From NCBI GenBank assembly GCA_965226245.1, contig CBDDCL010000015.1:2790001-2854000 (forward strand): a DNA stretch of 64,000 nucleotides. The letters run 5' to 3'. Within the stretch, counting starts at the first letter, position 1. Every line of letters starts with the position of its first letter. Position numbers and translations under genes: made by a program. The stretch is from CBDCYS01 sp965226245 (lineage in GTDB: Bacteria > Acidobacteriota > Terriglobia > Bryobacterales > UBA6623). The notes beneath the pieces are model-generated. The model was not told the DNA's origin and ran no database searches. It worked only from the letters and a program-made list of their open reading frames with translations. Positions 1 to 8,555 of this stretch are shown here, piece by piece.

Positions 1-1175
1 CCAAGCGCCTCGGCGGCGTTTTTCGAGAAGGACTGAATAATCTGCATCGGAGTCAGGCCCGCCATCGACATCAGCTCCATCTCGGCGTGTTCGAAGTAGC
101 CGATGAAGCGTCCGGGAGGGCCGGTGTCGGTGCCGAAGCCTATCCGCACACCGGCGTCGGAGAGCTTCTTTAAGTTGGTCATGGCCATGCTCAAGTCTCT
201 TTTGTAGGTCTCGCGTTGCGGGTCTTTCTTCTGGGCTTCGCTGAGTTGAGTTCGCACTTCGTGGATGACTTCGGGCGTCGTGCCTTGCGTGAAGAAGGGA
301 TCGTTGAGCCACACCGGCCGGTCGGCGTAAACGAAAGTCGACTGTTCGCGGGTTAGCGTCGCCACGGCGGTGACGTTATTCATCTTGAGCAGGGAGATCA
401 TTTCATCATCGACCAAATGGTCACGGATACTGTGCGCCATTACGTCGAGTCCCGCCTTGACGAGTCCCTTCGCGTCTTCCAGCTCGTACAAGTGAGCGAA
501 AGTCTTGAGACCCCGCTTGTGAGCCTGGCTGATGATGGCGCCATAGAGCGCCGGCGAAAGTTTGTCGAACGTGTCGTGGTGATCGTCGACCCACATTTTG
601 ATAACGTCGGCCTTGCGTTTGGCCAGCCGGTTGACCCAGGCCTTGGCCTGCGCCGGGGTGGCTACCTCTTGCGCGACGCCCTTCACTCCGGGCGCGTGCG
701 TGGGGTAACCGCCCAACGTTGTAAAGCCCTGCAAGGCGGTAAAAACCCGCGCGCCGTCCAGCCTTCCCCGGCGTTGCTCATCGCGGATCTTGACGATCAG
801 GTCGTCGTCGGTGCCCATGCTGGTCGTCGTGGTCACGCCGTAGCTGGCGTAGAGCCTTAATTGGGCCTCGGCGTTTTCGCGCGTGTAGTTTTTCATGTCC
901 TGCGAAAGGCCCTTGACCATTCCCACGTGGCCGTGTAAGTTGATGATGCCCGGCATGATCGTCTTGCCGCTCAAATCAACGACTTGGGCGGATTCGGGCG
1001 CTTTGACGCTTGACGACGGGCCAATATCCCGGATTTTGCCATTGGCGATTACGATTGTGGCATCGGGAATCGGAGCGCCGCCGGTGCCGTCAATGACGGT
1101 TGCATGTTGAAGGACGGTGACCTGCGCTGAAAGGGTGAGGGCGGCTGACAAGAAGGCAATTTGGAATTTGCGCAT
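1..1175 (-). CDS. Secreted amidohydrolase, 3' end beyond the window
   Basis: The reverse strand is open from an ATG at 1175 to the window edge, so the C-terminus is missing. The first ~18 residues form a signal peptide. Then follow the amidohydrolase entry strand (ATVIDGTGGAPIPDATIVI) and the metal-binding motif NLHGHVG, with a second His in TFAHLYELEDAKG and an Asp in GFGTDTGPPGRF. The layout matches the lipoprotein amidohydrolase at 59164-60462 almost motif for motif, so the two are paralogues. An AGCGAGGTG stretch lies just upstream of the ATG. The family hydrolyses cyclic amides, dipeptides or related substrates; the substrate here cannot be read from sequence. The likely location is periplasmic. 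Confidence 0.85.
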   Translation of the reverse strand, partial: MRKFQIAFLSAALTLSAQVTVLQHATVIDGTGGAPIPDATIVIANGKIRDIGPSSSVKAPESAQVVDLSGKTIMPGIINLHGHVGMVKGLSQDMKNYTRENAEAQLRLYASYGVTTTTSMGTDDDLIVKIRDEQRRGRLDGARVFTALQGFTTLGGYPTHAPGVKGVAQEVATPAQAKAWVNRLAKRKADVIKMWVDDHHDTFDKLSPALYGAIISQAHKRGLKTFAHLYELEDAKGLVKAGLDVMAHSIRDHLVDDEMISLLKMNNVTAVATLTREQSTFVYADRPVWLNDPFFTQGTTPEVIHEVRTQLSEAQKKDPQRETYKRDLSMAMTNLKKLSDAGVRIGFGTDTGPPGRFIGYFEHAEMELMSMAGLTPMQIIQSFSKNAAEAL

Positions 1176-1273
1176 GAAACACCTCGCTGGGACATTAGTC
1201 CCGAGAACATTCAAAGTAGCACAGCCGCCACTCAGGACATCGCCGCGATCCTGGACTGGTACCGCACTCAGAG

Positions 1274-1734
1274 CTAGCTGGCTGAAGGGGCAGTAGCCCG
1301 TCTCACCGCGAAGTGCCAGATCCACCAGATGAGGATGAGCTGCAGTGGCACGCGGATCCACAGATAAACGGGACCCCAAAGGTGGCCACCCATCCCCACC
1401 CGGTTCACCGCCGCGTAAACATTAACAGGCAACAAGAGCAGCAACATCGCGGCGAGTCCCCACCCTACCAGCCGTCGAAACCGGGGGATCACAAGCGCGA
1501 CCGTGGCGGCAAGCTCGACAACACCGGTGATGTAGACAAGCGCAACTGCCGCTGGAATCCAGGGCGGCAGCATCTCGGCCAGGGGCTCGGTCCGGAGGAA
1601 GTGCCCGATGCCTGTAAAACAGAAGACCAGTGACACCCCCAGACAGCCCGTGTTGAAGCGGTGAAATACGGGCGCCCGCTCAGCCGTCCGAGCGCCGTGA
1701 AGATAGCGTAGGGCCCAACGAGCAGAGCCAGCAT
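1274..1734 (-). pseudogene. DoxX-like membrane protein, apparent frameshift
   Basis: The C-terminal part (1274 to about 1680) reads as a DoxX-type membrane protein: a TGIGHF motif, LPPWIPAAVALVYITGVVE, and further hydrophobic segments ending in LQLILIWWIWHF. Upstream of about 1680 this frame becomes non-membrane sequence. A neighbouring frame there reads a good first helix (MLALLVGPYAIFTALGRLSG, ATG at 1734). The simplest reading is one four-helix protein broken by an indel between about 1660 and 1690. A sequencing or assembly error would look the same. DoxX-like proteins are small inner-membrane proteins, often linked to quinone redox; no specific role can be assigned here. Confidence 0.6.
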
Positions 1735-1820
1735 GATGGCGGGCGTTGTCACGGTCCAATGAAGCCGATGGGTCGAGATCGACCACCAGCCCCGCCATTG
1801 TATCGCTCTTGCAAGAGGAG

Positions 1821-1891
1821 GAAGCCCGCTGAAACGGGCTGTGCCGGGTTGCGAGGCGCCGGCCACCGGCCGTAAAACGGCCGGCCTAGGA
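1821..1891 (-). repeat. Intergenic hairpin repeat (family H), copy 1
   Basis: Read on the minus strand it holds a hairpin of the form CCGGCCG-TTTTA-CGGCCGG preceded by CCTAGG, then a second hairpin AGCCCGTTTCAGCGGGCT. The same two hairpins in the same order occur at 6211-6311 and 60600-60702. This copy lacks the first hairpin seen in those two. Confidence 0.7.
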
Positions 1892-2081
1892 GTCTGTCCG
1901 AGTATCAGCTTGACATTAGTTCAGGTGGGGCGGAAAATTCGGGTGCTGAGGTCAGCGAAGAGTCGACGCGGCAGGCTCGAAAGTCGCGGGGCAGCAAAAG
2001 CCGGCTGCAGGGACCGCAAAAAGCTATTCTGAGAACGCAAATAGGCCCCGCAGTCGCCCCTTTTCTGGTGGCTATCCATAA

Positions 2082-2717
2082 CTATCCATAACAGAGGGTG
2101 TGCATCTTCAAAATATTGTGCGTCAGGCACACCAGGGCCCATTCACCCTGCACTTTCTTCAACCCGCGTAAGAGAAATTGGCGAATCCCGCGGGCCTGTT
2201 TGATCTGTCCGAATAGGGGCTCCACGATCCCTTTGCGCTGGGCGTAAAGCTTCGCCCCGGCCTTGGTGCGTAGCTTGCGCTGCATCCGCTCGACGCGGGT
2301 CGCTGCTCGCGGTATCCGCCCGCGCGGGGCCGGCCCTGCCCGCCTTCCGCGCTTCTGTCTGTTGGTGGCAATGTAGGCGTCGATCTTTTGCGCGGGCTTC
2401 TCGGGCGCTTCCAAAGATTCCAGGTTCTTCTCCGCACAGTAGCCGCTGTCGGCCAGCACTTCCTCGGGCCGCTGTCCCGACTGCTGCTCGACCGCTTGCA
2501 GCAGCGGCGTCAGTTGCTCTTTATCATCGTTCGCCGCTTGCGTCAGCGTCTGCCCGACAATCAGTTGACAACTGCTCTCCACCGCTGCCGGCGCATTGTA
2601 GGCTTGCAGAAACCCGTCGCTGCCTTTCATGATGCGCGATTCCGGATCGCTGAAATTATATTGGTCTTTGTCGCGGGGCTGGGCCTCACGCGCTTGCTCC
2701 GCCGGCTTGCCTGCGGC
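2082..2717 (-). pseudogene. IS1182-type transposase, C-terminal remnant
   Basis: From about 2717 down to the stop at 2082 the translation is a typical IS1182/IS5-like DDE transposase C-terminus. It carries NFSDPESRIMKGSDGF, the segment ADSGYCAEKNLESL around the second catalytic Asp, and GIVEPLFGQIKQARGIRQF around the catalytic Glu. The N-terminal half, with the first Asp, is absent. Upstream the frame runs straight into the 3' end of a group II intron at about 2799, so the open frame there has no relation to the transposase. It is not functional as it stands. Confidence 0.75.
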
Positions 2718-2840
2718 GGCCCGCGGGCTACGGTCCCGGAGCTGATCATCACGCCGACCACGCAGAACTACGCCTAGCGACAGCGGGCCTCTTCGATGAT
2801 CGGGTCGGGTACCGGGCATTGCGCCCCGGCACCCTCCCAC

Positions 2841-2874
2841 ACCACCGGACGTACGGTTTTCCGTATCCGGCGGT
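2841..2874 (-). ncRNA. Group II intron domain V
   Basis: A 34-nt hairpin with stem CCGCCGGA/UCCGGUGG, a two-base CG bulge, an upper stem UACGG/CCGUA and an AAAA loop. It lies 3' of the maturase reading frame, where domain V belongs. Size, bulge and tetraloop fit the ribozyme's catalytic hairpin. Confidence 0.8.
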
Positions 2875-2887
2875 TGGACCCAGCGGC

Positions 2888-3770
2888 TTAACTGCTGGCC
2901 GCGAGATCCGACGGCATCCAGAATCCGTAACGCTGCAAATTGCGGTTCGACAGGGCCGTGTGCATCATCGCCCGCGCCGCGACAAACCAAGCGCCGCGAC
3001 GCGCCGCTACATAGCGCAGCATCCACTCGGGCGCGCCCAAGCGCCGCCATGCGCGGCCTCGACCCCGCACACCGTGCCAGCGCAACCAGAAGCACTTCCG
3101 TATGTGCCGCCGCATCCAGCCCTCCAGCCAAAAGATCGCGCGCCGGTCCTCGGCCAGCCGGTCATAACCCCACCAGCCGGCGATATACCGCCGCCACTCG
3201 TCGCGTAACTGCCGGCTCGTCACACTGCGGCAACTGCGCCAGATCTCTCGCACCTTCTGCTTGAGCCGCTCGACACTTTGCGGCGCCGCTTCTCGCTGCC
3301 CCCGGCGGTGGATGCGAAACCCCAGGAACTTCCGTTCCCAAGGCCGCCCCGCCCCGCGCTTCGCCTCGTTCACTGGCAGTCGCAGATGTTTCCCGATCCA
3401 GTTCTGAATCCCCGTGCGCACTCCGCCCCGGCCGAAATCCGTAGCCCGGCTCGCTGCACAACGGCTCAAAAATCGGCGTCAAAACTTGCAGCAAAGCTGG
3501 CTGCTGCAGCCGCTCGATCACCGCCGGGATGCCCAACAGCCGTTTACCTCCGTGCGGCTTGGGTATTGCGACCCGCCGCAGCGGGCTCGGCGTCCAGCGC
3601 CCCGCCAGAAGTTTCGCCCGGATCTTCTCGCCGTGGCGTGCCAAGTGGGATGCGAGTTGGCCGGTGGTCATGGCGTCGATGCCCGCCGCGCCGTGGTTGC
3701 GTTTCACCGCCGCCAGCGCACGCCGCAGGTTCTCTTGGGCCGCCACTTGTTCCATCAGATCATCGTGCAT
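2888..3770 (-). pseudogene. Group II intron reverse transcriptase/maturase, core deleted
   Basis: The start at 3770 (MHDDLMEQVAAQENLRRALA) and the RT finger motifs (GAAGIDAMT, IPKPHGGKRLLGIPAVIERL, YGFRPGRSAH) are present. Right after FRPGRSAH the text jumps, with a frame change, to KHLRLPVNEAKRG and the maturase X region (KFLGFRIHRRG ... RDEWRRYIAGWWGYDRL). The stretch between, which normally holds the GTPQGG turn and the YADD catalytic box, is missing; from family length this is roughly 150 residues. The protein cannot reverse transcribe. The intron could move or splice only with help from another copy. Confidence 0.85.
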
Positions 3771-4334
3771 TGCTTTCTGTCGAGAGTCTCGCGGCTCGCG
3801 CTCTGGTTCCCGCCGGCCTTGGCTCGCCGCGGCTCCACCGCTATTGCCTCCGCCTGCTCCCCGTCGCGTTCCTCCAGCGGGGAAGGAGCTCTCGGCCCGG
3901 GACTCCGGGAAACCTCTTGCCCGCTCTGCCAGTCGCTGCTCTAGCTTTGCTCCTTGGTCCTTCAGCCCTGCGCTGCAGCGGCGTTACCCGCCTTCTTCGC
4001 TACTATGGCCTCTGCTGACTTCTCCCCCGCTCTCACGCAGGAGCTCTCCCCAGCTAAGGCGCTGATTCTGTCCCTTCATTCCGCCCGGCTCTGCCTCGCA
4101 GGTCTCGTATGGATTGCGGGCTTCGCGGTGGCCAGCACGCTTACCGCCCGTAGGCGGCCTCTCTGCCGGTTCGTGTTCCTGCGGTCAAAGGTTTGTTTCC
4201 CGCTTCCTGCGGCTTGGCCGCGCGACTTGCGCCCCGCGCCTTCCGCTCTGCGGTTCCCTGCGGTTAGCTCCAGCGGTCCCGGCAGGATCGTTTCATCCTG
4301 CTAGAATCAGCCCCTGCTGGGCACACTGGCGCAC

Positions 4335-4800
4335 GGCTCCAGACGTGCCGTGTCGCCATTCCTGGCGACATGTCTTAGCTGGCATGGCCGCCGGCCGGAG
4401 TTGCCGCCAATCCGCCAGCCGCGGCGAGCGACAACAAATACCTCAAATCCGCAAGAAAACCTGTCGCTTTGCTAGGGAACCTGACACGGTCCCGCCGCCG
4501 GCTGCAACCCGAGTCACTGAAAACAAAAACATTATCGGTTGACACCATGACGAGGCGTCGAAAATGGCCCAGATCCTGCTATTCTCTGCCATTTCCTGGC
4601 ATTTTGTAAAGAAAATTTATACCTCGACCGGCAACCTCTTTTGTTTCCATCACTTCGCCAGGCTGTGGCCACTGACATCTCGGCGTGCCGGTTTGCCAAG
4701 CATACAGATTGGTTTCAAAAAGTGAGCAAGAGTGATATCGTCGTATCAGGAACCGTGCCGTGAGTGACGGCTCGCGTTCCAACCGAGGAGACCAGAGATC
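4335..4800. other. Non-coding stretch, no gene recognised
   Basis: No convincing reading frame on either strand. The only structure seen is the 8-bp-stem hairpin at 4351-4370 beside the group II intron 5' end. The short minus-strand frames here lack family features. Confidence 0.5.
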
Positions 4801-5475
4801 ATGAAACTGCGCATCTGTGTTTTAACCGTTGCCATCGCCGCTGGACTCAGCGCTGCGCACAAAGCCGTCGAGCGCGTGGGTAGGGCGGCGGAAGTACTGA
4901 ACGAAGTCATGGGAACGCCTGACAAGGCCGTTCCCTCGGAGCTATTGTCCAAAGCTCACTGCGTCGCGATCATCCCCGGCGTGAAGAAATTTGGCCTGGG
5001 CCTCGGTGGAAAGTACGGCAAGGGCGTCATCACCTGCCGCGGCCCCGGCGGCAACGGCTGGACAGGACCATCGACGATCCGTATCGAAGGCGGCAGCATC
5101 GGATTCCAGATCGGCGGCAGCTCGACCGATGTGGTCCTGCTGGTGATGAACAAGAAGGGCAAGGATAAGCTGCTCTCGAGCAAAGTCACGCTCGGCGCCG
5201 ATGCGGCTGTCGCCGCCGGGCCAGTGGGCCGCTCCGCCCAAGCCCAGACCGATGTGCAGATGCGCGCCGAGATCCTGTCCTACTCCAGATCGCGCGGCGT
5301 TTTCGCCGGCGTGTCTTTGGAAGGCGCGACCTTGCGGCCCGACAACAAGGACAACAAAGCGATCTACGGAAAAGAAGTGACGCCCAAGGACATTTTAGCG
5401 GGCAAGGTCGCGGCCCCCGCTTCTACAAATGTGCTTTCCGCCGCCTTAATGAAGTACTCGGCGAAGGAGCACTAA
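4801..5475 (+). CDS. SYLF (Ysc84/DUF500) domain lipid-binding protein
   Basis: 224 residues. A short hydrophobic N-terminus (about residues 1-20) suggests export. The rest is a SYLF domain: PSELLSKAHCVAIIPGVKKFGLGLGGKYGKG, then GGSIGFQIGGSSTDVVLLVMN, a Lys/Leu-rich strand LLSSKVTLGADAAVAAGPVG, and ILSYSRSRGVFAGVSLEGATL. Length and motif order match bacterial SYLF proteins, which bind lipids and are usually periplasmic or outer-membrane associated. A GAGGAG ribosome site lies upstream of the ATG. The gene stands alone between the intron remnant and a repeat-rich intergenic region. Its physiological role is unknown. Confidence 0.88.
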   Translation: MKLRICVLTVAIAAGLSAAHKAVERVGRAAEVLNEVMGTPDKAVPSELLSKAHCVAIIPGVKKFGLGLGGKYGKGVITCRGPGGNGWTGPSTIRIEGGSIGFQIGGSSTDVVLLVMNKKGKDKLLSSKVTLGADAAVAAGPVGRSAQAQTDVQMRAEILSYSRSRGVFAGVSLEGATLRPDNKDNKAIYGKEVTPKDILAGKVAAPASTNVLSAALMKYSAKEH

Positions 5476-5690
5476 GTGCAAATAAGTTTTTGCTGCCGCA
5501 ACTTGCGATTCAAAACACGAGCCATTAGTCGCTCTCCCTCCAAGGTCCGCCTTACCGGCTCAAGCCAAGTCGGCCCTCGACCCACTGGTTTTATGTACCC
5601 GAGCTGGTCACTCTCGACCGTTGCGTTTTTGGATGAAGTTTACGCGCGTGATCCAGAAGTGCCCGAAGATTTCTTGCCTAACTCCAATAC

Positions 5691-5786
5691 CGTTCACTTA
5701 GAGCCTTCGAGCCCAGAGCCGTTGAGCCGCGAAGCGGCGCAGGATCGTAGCCCAGGGTGGAGCGAAGCGGAACCCTGGGTGGGAAA
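5691..5786 (+). repeat. Palindromic repeat family S, copy A
   Basis: The core reads GAGCCGCGAAGCGGCGCAGG, then ATCGTAGCCC, then a stem CCCAGGGT...ACCCTGGG enclosing GGAGCGAAGCGG. The first part is itself a hairpin GCCGC-GAA-GCGGC. The leader CGTTCACTTAGAGCC is shared with copy D. Other copies lie at 18988-19133, 21926-21990 and (reverse) 29456-29592. Confidence 0.85.
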
Positions 5787-6210
5787 CCCACAACGCCAAG
5801 CCCCGGATGGATGGGGCGTAGGAGCAAACCGACCCGTGCGTCTCCGCGGAGAGCGATGTGCGGAGGGCGTTCAACGATGCCCGAAACAAGACCATACGCC
5901 GCCCAACAAGACCGTCCGCGGAACTGCTAACTGAACAGTATTGTGCCTAACTCGGTAGCTGAGGGCAACCAGGCGACGTCAATGTTCGTATCTTTTGGAA
6001 ACCGAGTACACAAGAGCTACGGTGTCCACATTTTATTCCATGTTGGCCGTCGTGCTGCTATCGACAGTCACACTGGTTTAACGGGACATGTTATCTCTCC
6101 CATCGCGGCGGATGTGCTTTTCAGTTCTCTAGGTCTAGCCAAAGACATTTAAAATTTCGTTCGCGGGCCTGGAGCTTACAGTATTTCAGGGGTGTGCGGC
6201 CTGTCGGCAT

Positions 6211-6311
6211 GAGCCACGTTCACGTGGCTTGGTCTCCTTTAGGCCGGCCCTTTTAGGGCCGGTTCACAGGCCTCTTCTGACCTCGTTCCTCAGCCCGTTT
6301 CAACGGGCTTT
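6211..6311 (+). repeat. Intergenic hairpin repeat (family H), copy 2
   Basis: Three hairpins in a row: GCCACG-TTCA-CGTGGC, CCGGCCC-TTTTA-GGGCCGG, and AGCCCGTTTCAACGGGCT, with TTTAGG before the second. The copy at 60600-60702 has the same order and loops but different stem bases that still pair. Confidence 0.8.
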
Positions 6312-6512
6312 CGTGCCACTCTGGCCTTCACCCGCATTGAACCGCATTCTTGCCCGCTGTGTGCCATTCTTGGCGAGCTCGGCGCCACTATGAGCCATTT
6401 CTCCCCCCTTGCGGGGAGCGCTTTTGCACGCCCCTCTTTCTGCAAACAAAATCCTCAGAATCGCGCAACTAGAATCTAGAGGTTGAATAGATATCGCTTC
6501 GATGCGGCGGCA

Positions 6513-7853
6513 CTAAGACTGGCTCTTCGGCGTGGCCGTCGCCGGCAGGGCATTCCACTTTGGCAATAGAATCAACGCGGCCGTTAGGGCCATCGTGCCT
6601 AATAGAGAAAAGACACCGCCCCAACCCCACCGCTGCGCAAAGAAACCAGGAATCGTTCCCCCCAGGATCGCGCCGACCGAGCCAGCGCCATTGACGAACC
6701 CGGCCGCCGTCCCCGCCCCCTGCTTGGCGCCAAAATCGACCGCAGCGGGTCCATTCAGAATCGTGTCAGGTACGAAAACGAGCAGCCCGATCAAGAGGTA
6801 CGACCCGGCCAACACAACACGCGTCGCCGGCAAGTCGTCCATCACCAGTAAGAATGCTCCCAGAAGCGCCAGTGTGATAACGCATACCGGCATGCGTCTG
6901 GAACTGAAGAGCCGGTCCGATGCGACTCCCGCCGACAAGGCCCCGGCGATTCCAGCCAACTCGAACAGCGCGCTTAGTGCACCCGACTCGGCCATGCCGC
7001 TGCCGAGTTTTTCCTGGATATACTTCGGCCCCCAAAACAGGATTGCGTATCGAGTCGGCTTGGTCAAAAAATAGGCCAGACACATGACCAACACCGTGCG
7101 ATTGGCGAGGAGTTGCTTGATGAGTTCCCAAGAGCCGGGCGGGGCATTCACCTCCACCGATTCGGTATCAACCAAAACGGCCGCCTCCTCGCCGTGATAG
7201 GTCTCGATTGGCGTGATAGGTAGCCCCACATCTTCCGGACTATTCCGCTGGAAAAGGACAAACAGAAACCAAATCACCAATACGGCGGCGGCAGGAACGA
7301 AAAAGGCATATCGCCAGCCCATCAGATCGCCGCAATAACCGGCGAACACCGAGGCCACCATGCCACCCACTGCATAGTTGGTGCTCCACAACCCGATGAC
7401 CGTACCGCGTTCACGTTGGGAAAAGAAGTTGCCGACGTTCTTCACCAACGGCGCCCAACCAGTCGATTGGCAGAGGCCTTGAAGACCGAAAAGGATTCCC
7501 AGTAAGACCGTGATTGAGGAAGCCCCCATGGCAGCGGCAGCTAGCGCCGAACCAAACATGCCCACCAGCACGACTTTGCGAGTACCCGCTCGGTCGCCAA
7601 GTATCCCCGCCGCGAATTGGCCAATCGCGTAGGTCACCAAATAGGCCCCGTCGATCCAGGCCATGTCGCTACGACTGATGTCGATGGCCGGATCTTGCTC
7701 CATGCCGATCTTGGCCACCGAAAAAGTCTTGCGAGTCAGGTAATATCCAAAGTAGGTCAGCCAGGTGATGCCGAAGACTTGCCAGCGCCAGCGTTCGTAG
7801 CGTGGATTGTCGCCGATGAGTTTGAAAGGAGGCTTGGCCATTTTAGGATTCAT
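6513..7853 (-). CDS. OPA-family MFS transporter (glycerol-3-phosphate/phosphonate type)
   Basis: 446 residues with about twelve membrane segments. The N-terminus (RWRWQVFGITWLTYFGYYLTRKTFSVAK) and the helix with GLQGLCQSTGWAPLVKNVGNFFSQRERGTVIGLWSTNYAVGG match the organophosphate:phosphate antiporter group (GlpT/UhpT), which swaps phosphate for phosphorylated substrates. Downstream on the same strand as the phosphonate-type enzymes, it is a good candidate for uptake of an organophosphonate or phosphate ester; the substrate is inferred from context only. Between it and the dehydrogenase lies a broken SRPBCC gene, so co-transcription is uncertain. The start ATG at 7853 is followed in frame by a second Met four codons later. 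Confidence 0.85.
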   Translation of the reverse strand: MNPKMAKPPFKLIGDNPRYERWRWQVFGITWLTYFGYYLTRKTFSVAKIGMEQDPAIDISRSDMAWIDGAYLVTYAIGQFAAGILGDRAGTRKVVLVGMFGSALAAAAMGASSITVLLGILFGLQGLCQSTGWAPLVKNVGNFFSQRERGTVIGLWSTNYAVGGMVASVFAGYCGDLMGWRYAFFVPAAAVLVIWFLFVLFQRNSPEDVGLPITPIETYHGEEAAVLVDTESVEVNAPPGSWELIKQLLANRTVLVMCLAYFLTKPTRYAILFWGPKYIQEKLGSGMAESGALSALFELAGIAGALSAGVASDRLFSSRRMPVCVITLALLGAFLLVMDDLPATRVVLAGSYLLIGLLVFVPDTILNGPAAVDFGAKQGAGTAAGFVNGAGSVGAILGGTIPGFFAQRWGWGGVFSLLGTMALTAALILLPKWNALPATATPKSQS

Positions 7854-7952
7854 TTCCGAAATGCCACGTTCGCGGCAGACTGCGCGTGTATGTGCGGGCG
7901 ATTTGGATTTAGTGATGTTGAGCGGCCATTCGCAAAGTCTAGCCGCTGATCA

Positions 7953-8535
7953 CTAGAAACGATCCGCAACGATGTTTAGCGCAATGCTGTGTTCGAGGTA
8001 CGCTTTCGCTGCCGCGAGCACAAGCGCAAAACCGCTCGCCGATTCGAGTGCTTGACGCACGATTTCATCGCCGTCACCAGTGAAGCCTTTGTTGATGACA
8101 CTGAGATAAGTTGTGTCATCTGATCGCGGCGTAAAAATCCATTCCACGGTTGTAGGGTTCTCAGTGTCCCATTCGATGAGGATTCGCTTGTTTGCGCCGA
8201 CTGGTGCAAACTTTTCTTCGATCGCCTGCACTCGACCTGGCTGCACTTCGGTGGAAGCGTTGGCTATGCGGGATTGGAGAACAAAGGATACCGCCATGAA
8301 GTCACCACAATTCCCAGTGCCATTGAACTTCGATCGCCTGCACTCGAACTTCGGTGGAAGCGTTGCACAATTCCCAGTGCCATTGAACTGTCTTATCGCA
8401 TTCCAGCCGACCAGTGCTTTTGTCAAACCAGAAATTCGTGATGACATCAGGATCAACGAAAGCCTCAAACACCTCTGCGACAGGCTTACGAATTAGCAAT
8501 TCCGCTTTTGCGATCGGCTGGTTTTTCACTTCCAT
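7953..8535 (-). pseudogene. SRPBCC (AHSA1-like) protein, disrupted
   Basis: The 5' part (ATG at 8535) reads an AHSA1/START-like N-terminus: MEVKNQPIAKAELLIRKPV, FEAFVDPDVITNFWFDKSTG, TVQWHWEL. The C-terminal half in another frame reads KRILIEWDTENPTTVEWIFTPR, YLSVINKGFTGDGDEIVRQAL and ALNIVADRF, also typical. Between them (about 8215-8390) is a patch in which two gene segments are repeated around a 45-base piece identical to part of the IS1595 transposase found elsewhere in the window. The reading frame is broken. An intact version would be about 150 residues. Stop is at 7953. Confidence 0.8.
8262..8306 (+). repeat. 45-base fragment of IS1595 transposase inside the SRPBCC gene
   Basis: These 45 bases match 36944-36988 of the intact IS1595 copy exactly, with no IS ends and no inverted repeats. 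On either side are duplicated pieces of the host gene: CTTCGATCGCCTGCACTCGA at about 8217 and 8328, and CAATTCCCAGTGCCATTGAA at about 8308 and 8367. It looks like filler DNA copied in during repair, not a transposition event. Confidence 0.85.
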
Positions 8536-8555
8536 AATCTCACCATGTATCAACT

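Larger units (their letters stand above)
2799..4334 (-). mobile_element. Group II intron, internally deleted
   Basis: The minus strand starts at about 4334 with GTGCGCC, a usual group II 5' end. It contains a maturase reading frame and ends with a domain V hairpin (2841-2874) followed by a domain VI-like stem (about 2801-2840). The length of about 1.5 kb is short for an intron with a full reverse transcriptase, which fits the deletion seen in the protein. The 3' side abuts an IS1182-type transposase remnant. The 5' side carries a perfect hairpin, TGTCGCCA-TTCC-TGGCGACA on the plus strand at 4351-4370, 16 bases from the intron start. Some intron classes insert behind terminator-like hairpins, but the spacing here is only suggestive. 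Both boundaries are estimates. Confidence 0.75.
5476..6512. other. Repeat-rich intergenic region without a recognised gene
   Basis: About 1 kb between the SYLF gene and the transporter. It holds one copy of repeat family S (5691-5786) and one of hairpin family H (6211-6311). The open frames across it are made of repeat sequence or are short and featureless, including a 69-residue plus-strand frame at 5943-6152 that I do not recognise. Confidence 0.6.

Noticed and set aside
5476..5934. 152-codon plus-strand frame after the SYLF gene
   Set aside because: Most of it is translated repeat family S; the same peptide-like text appears at every repeat copy.
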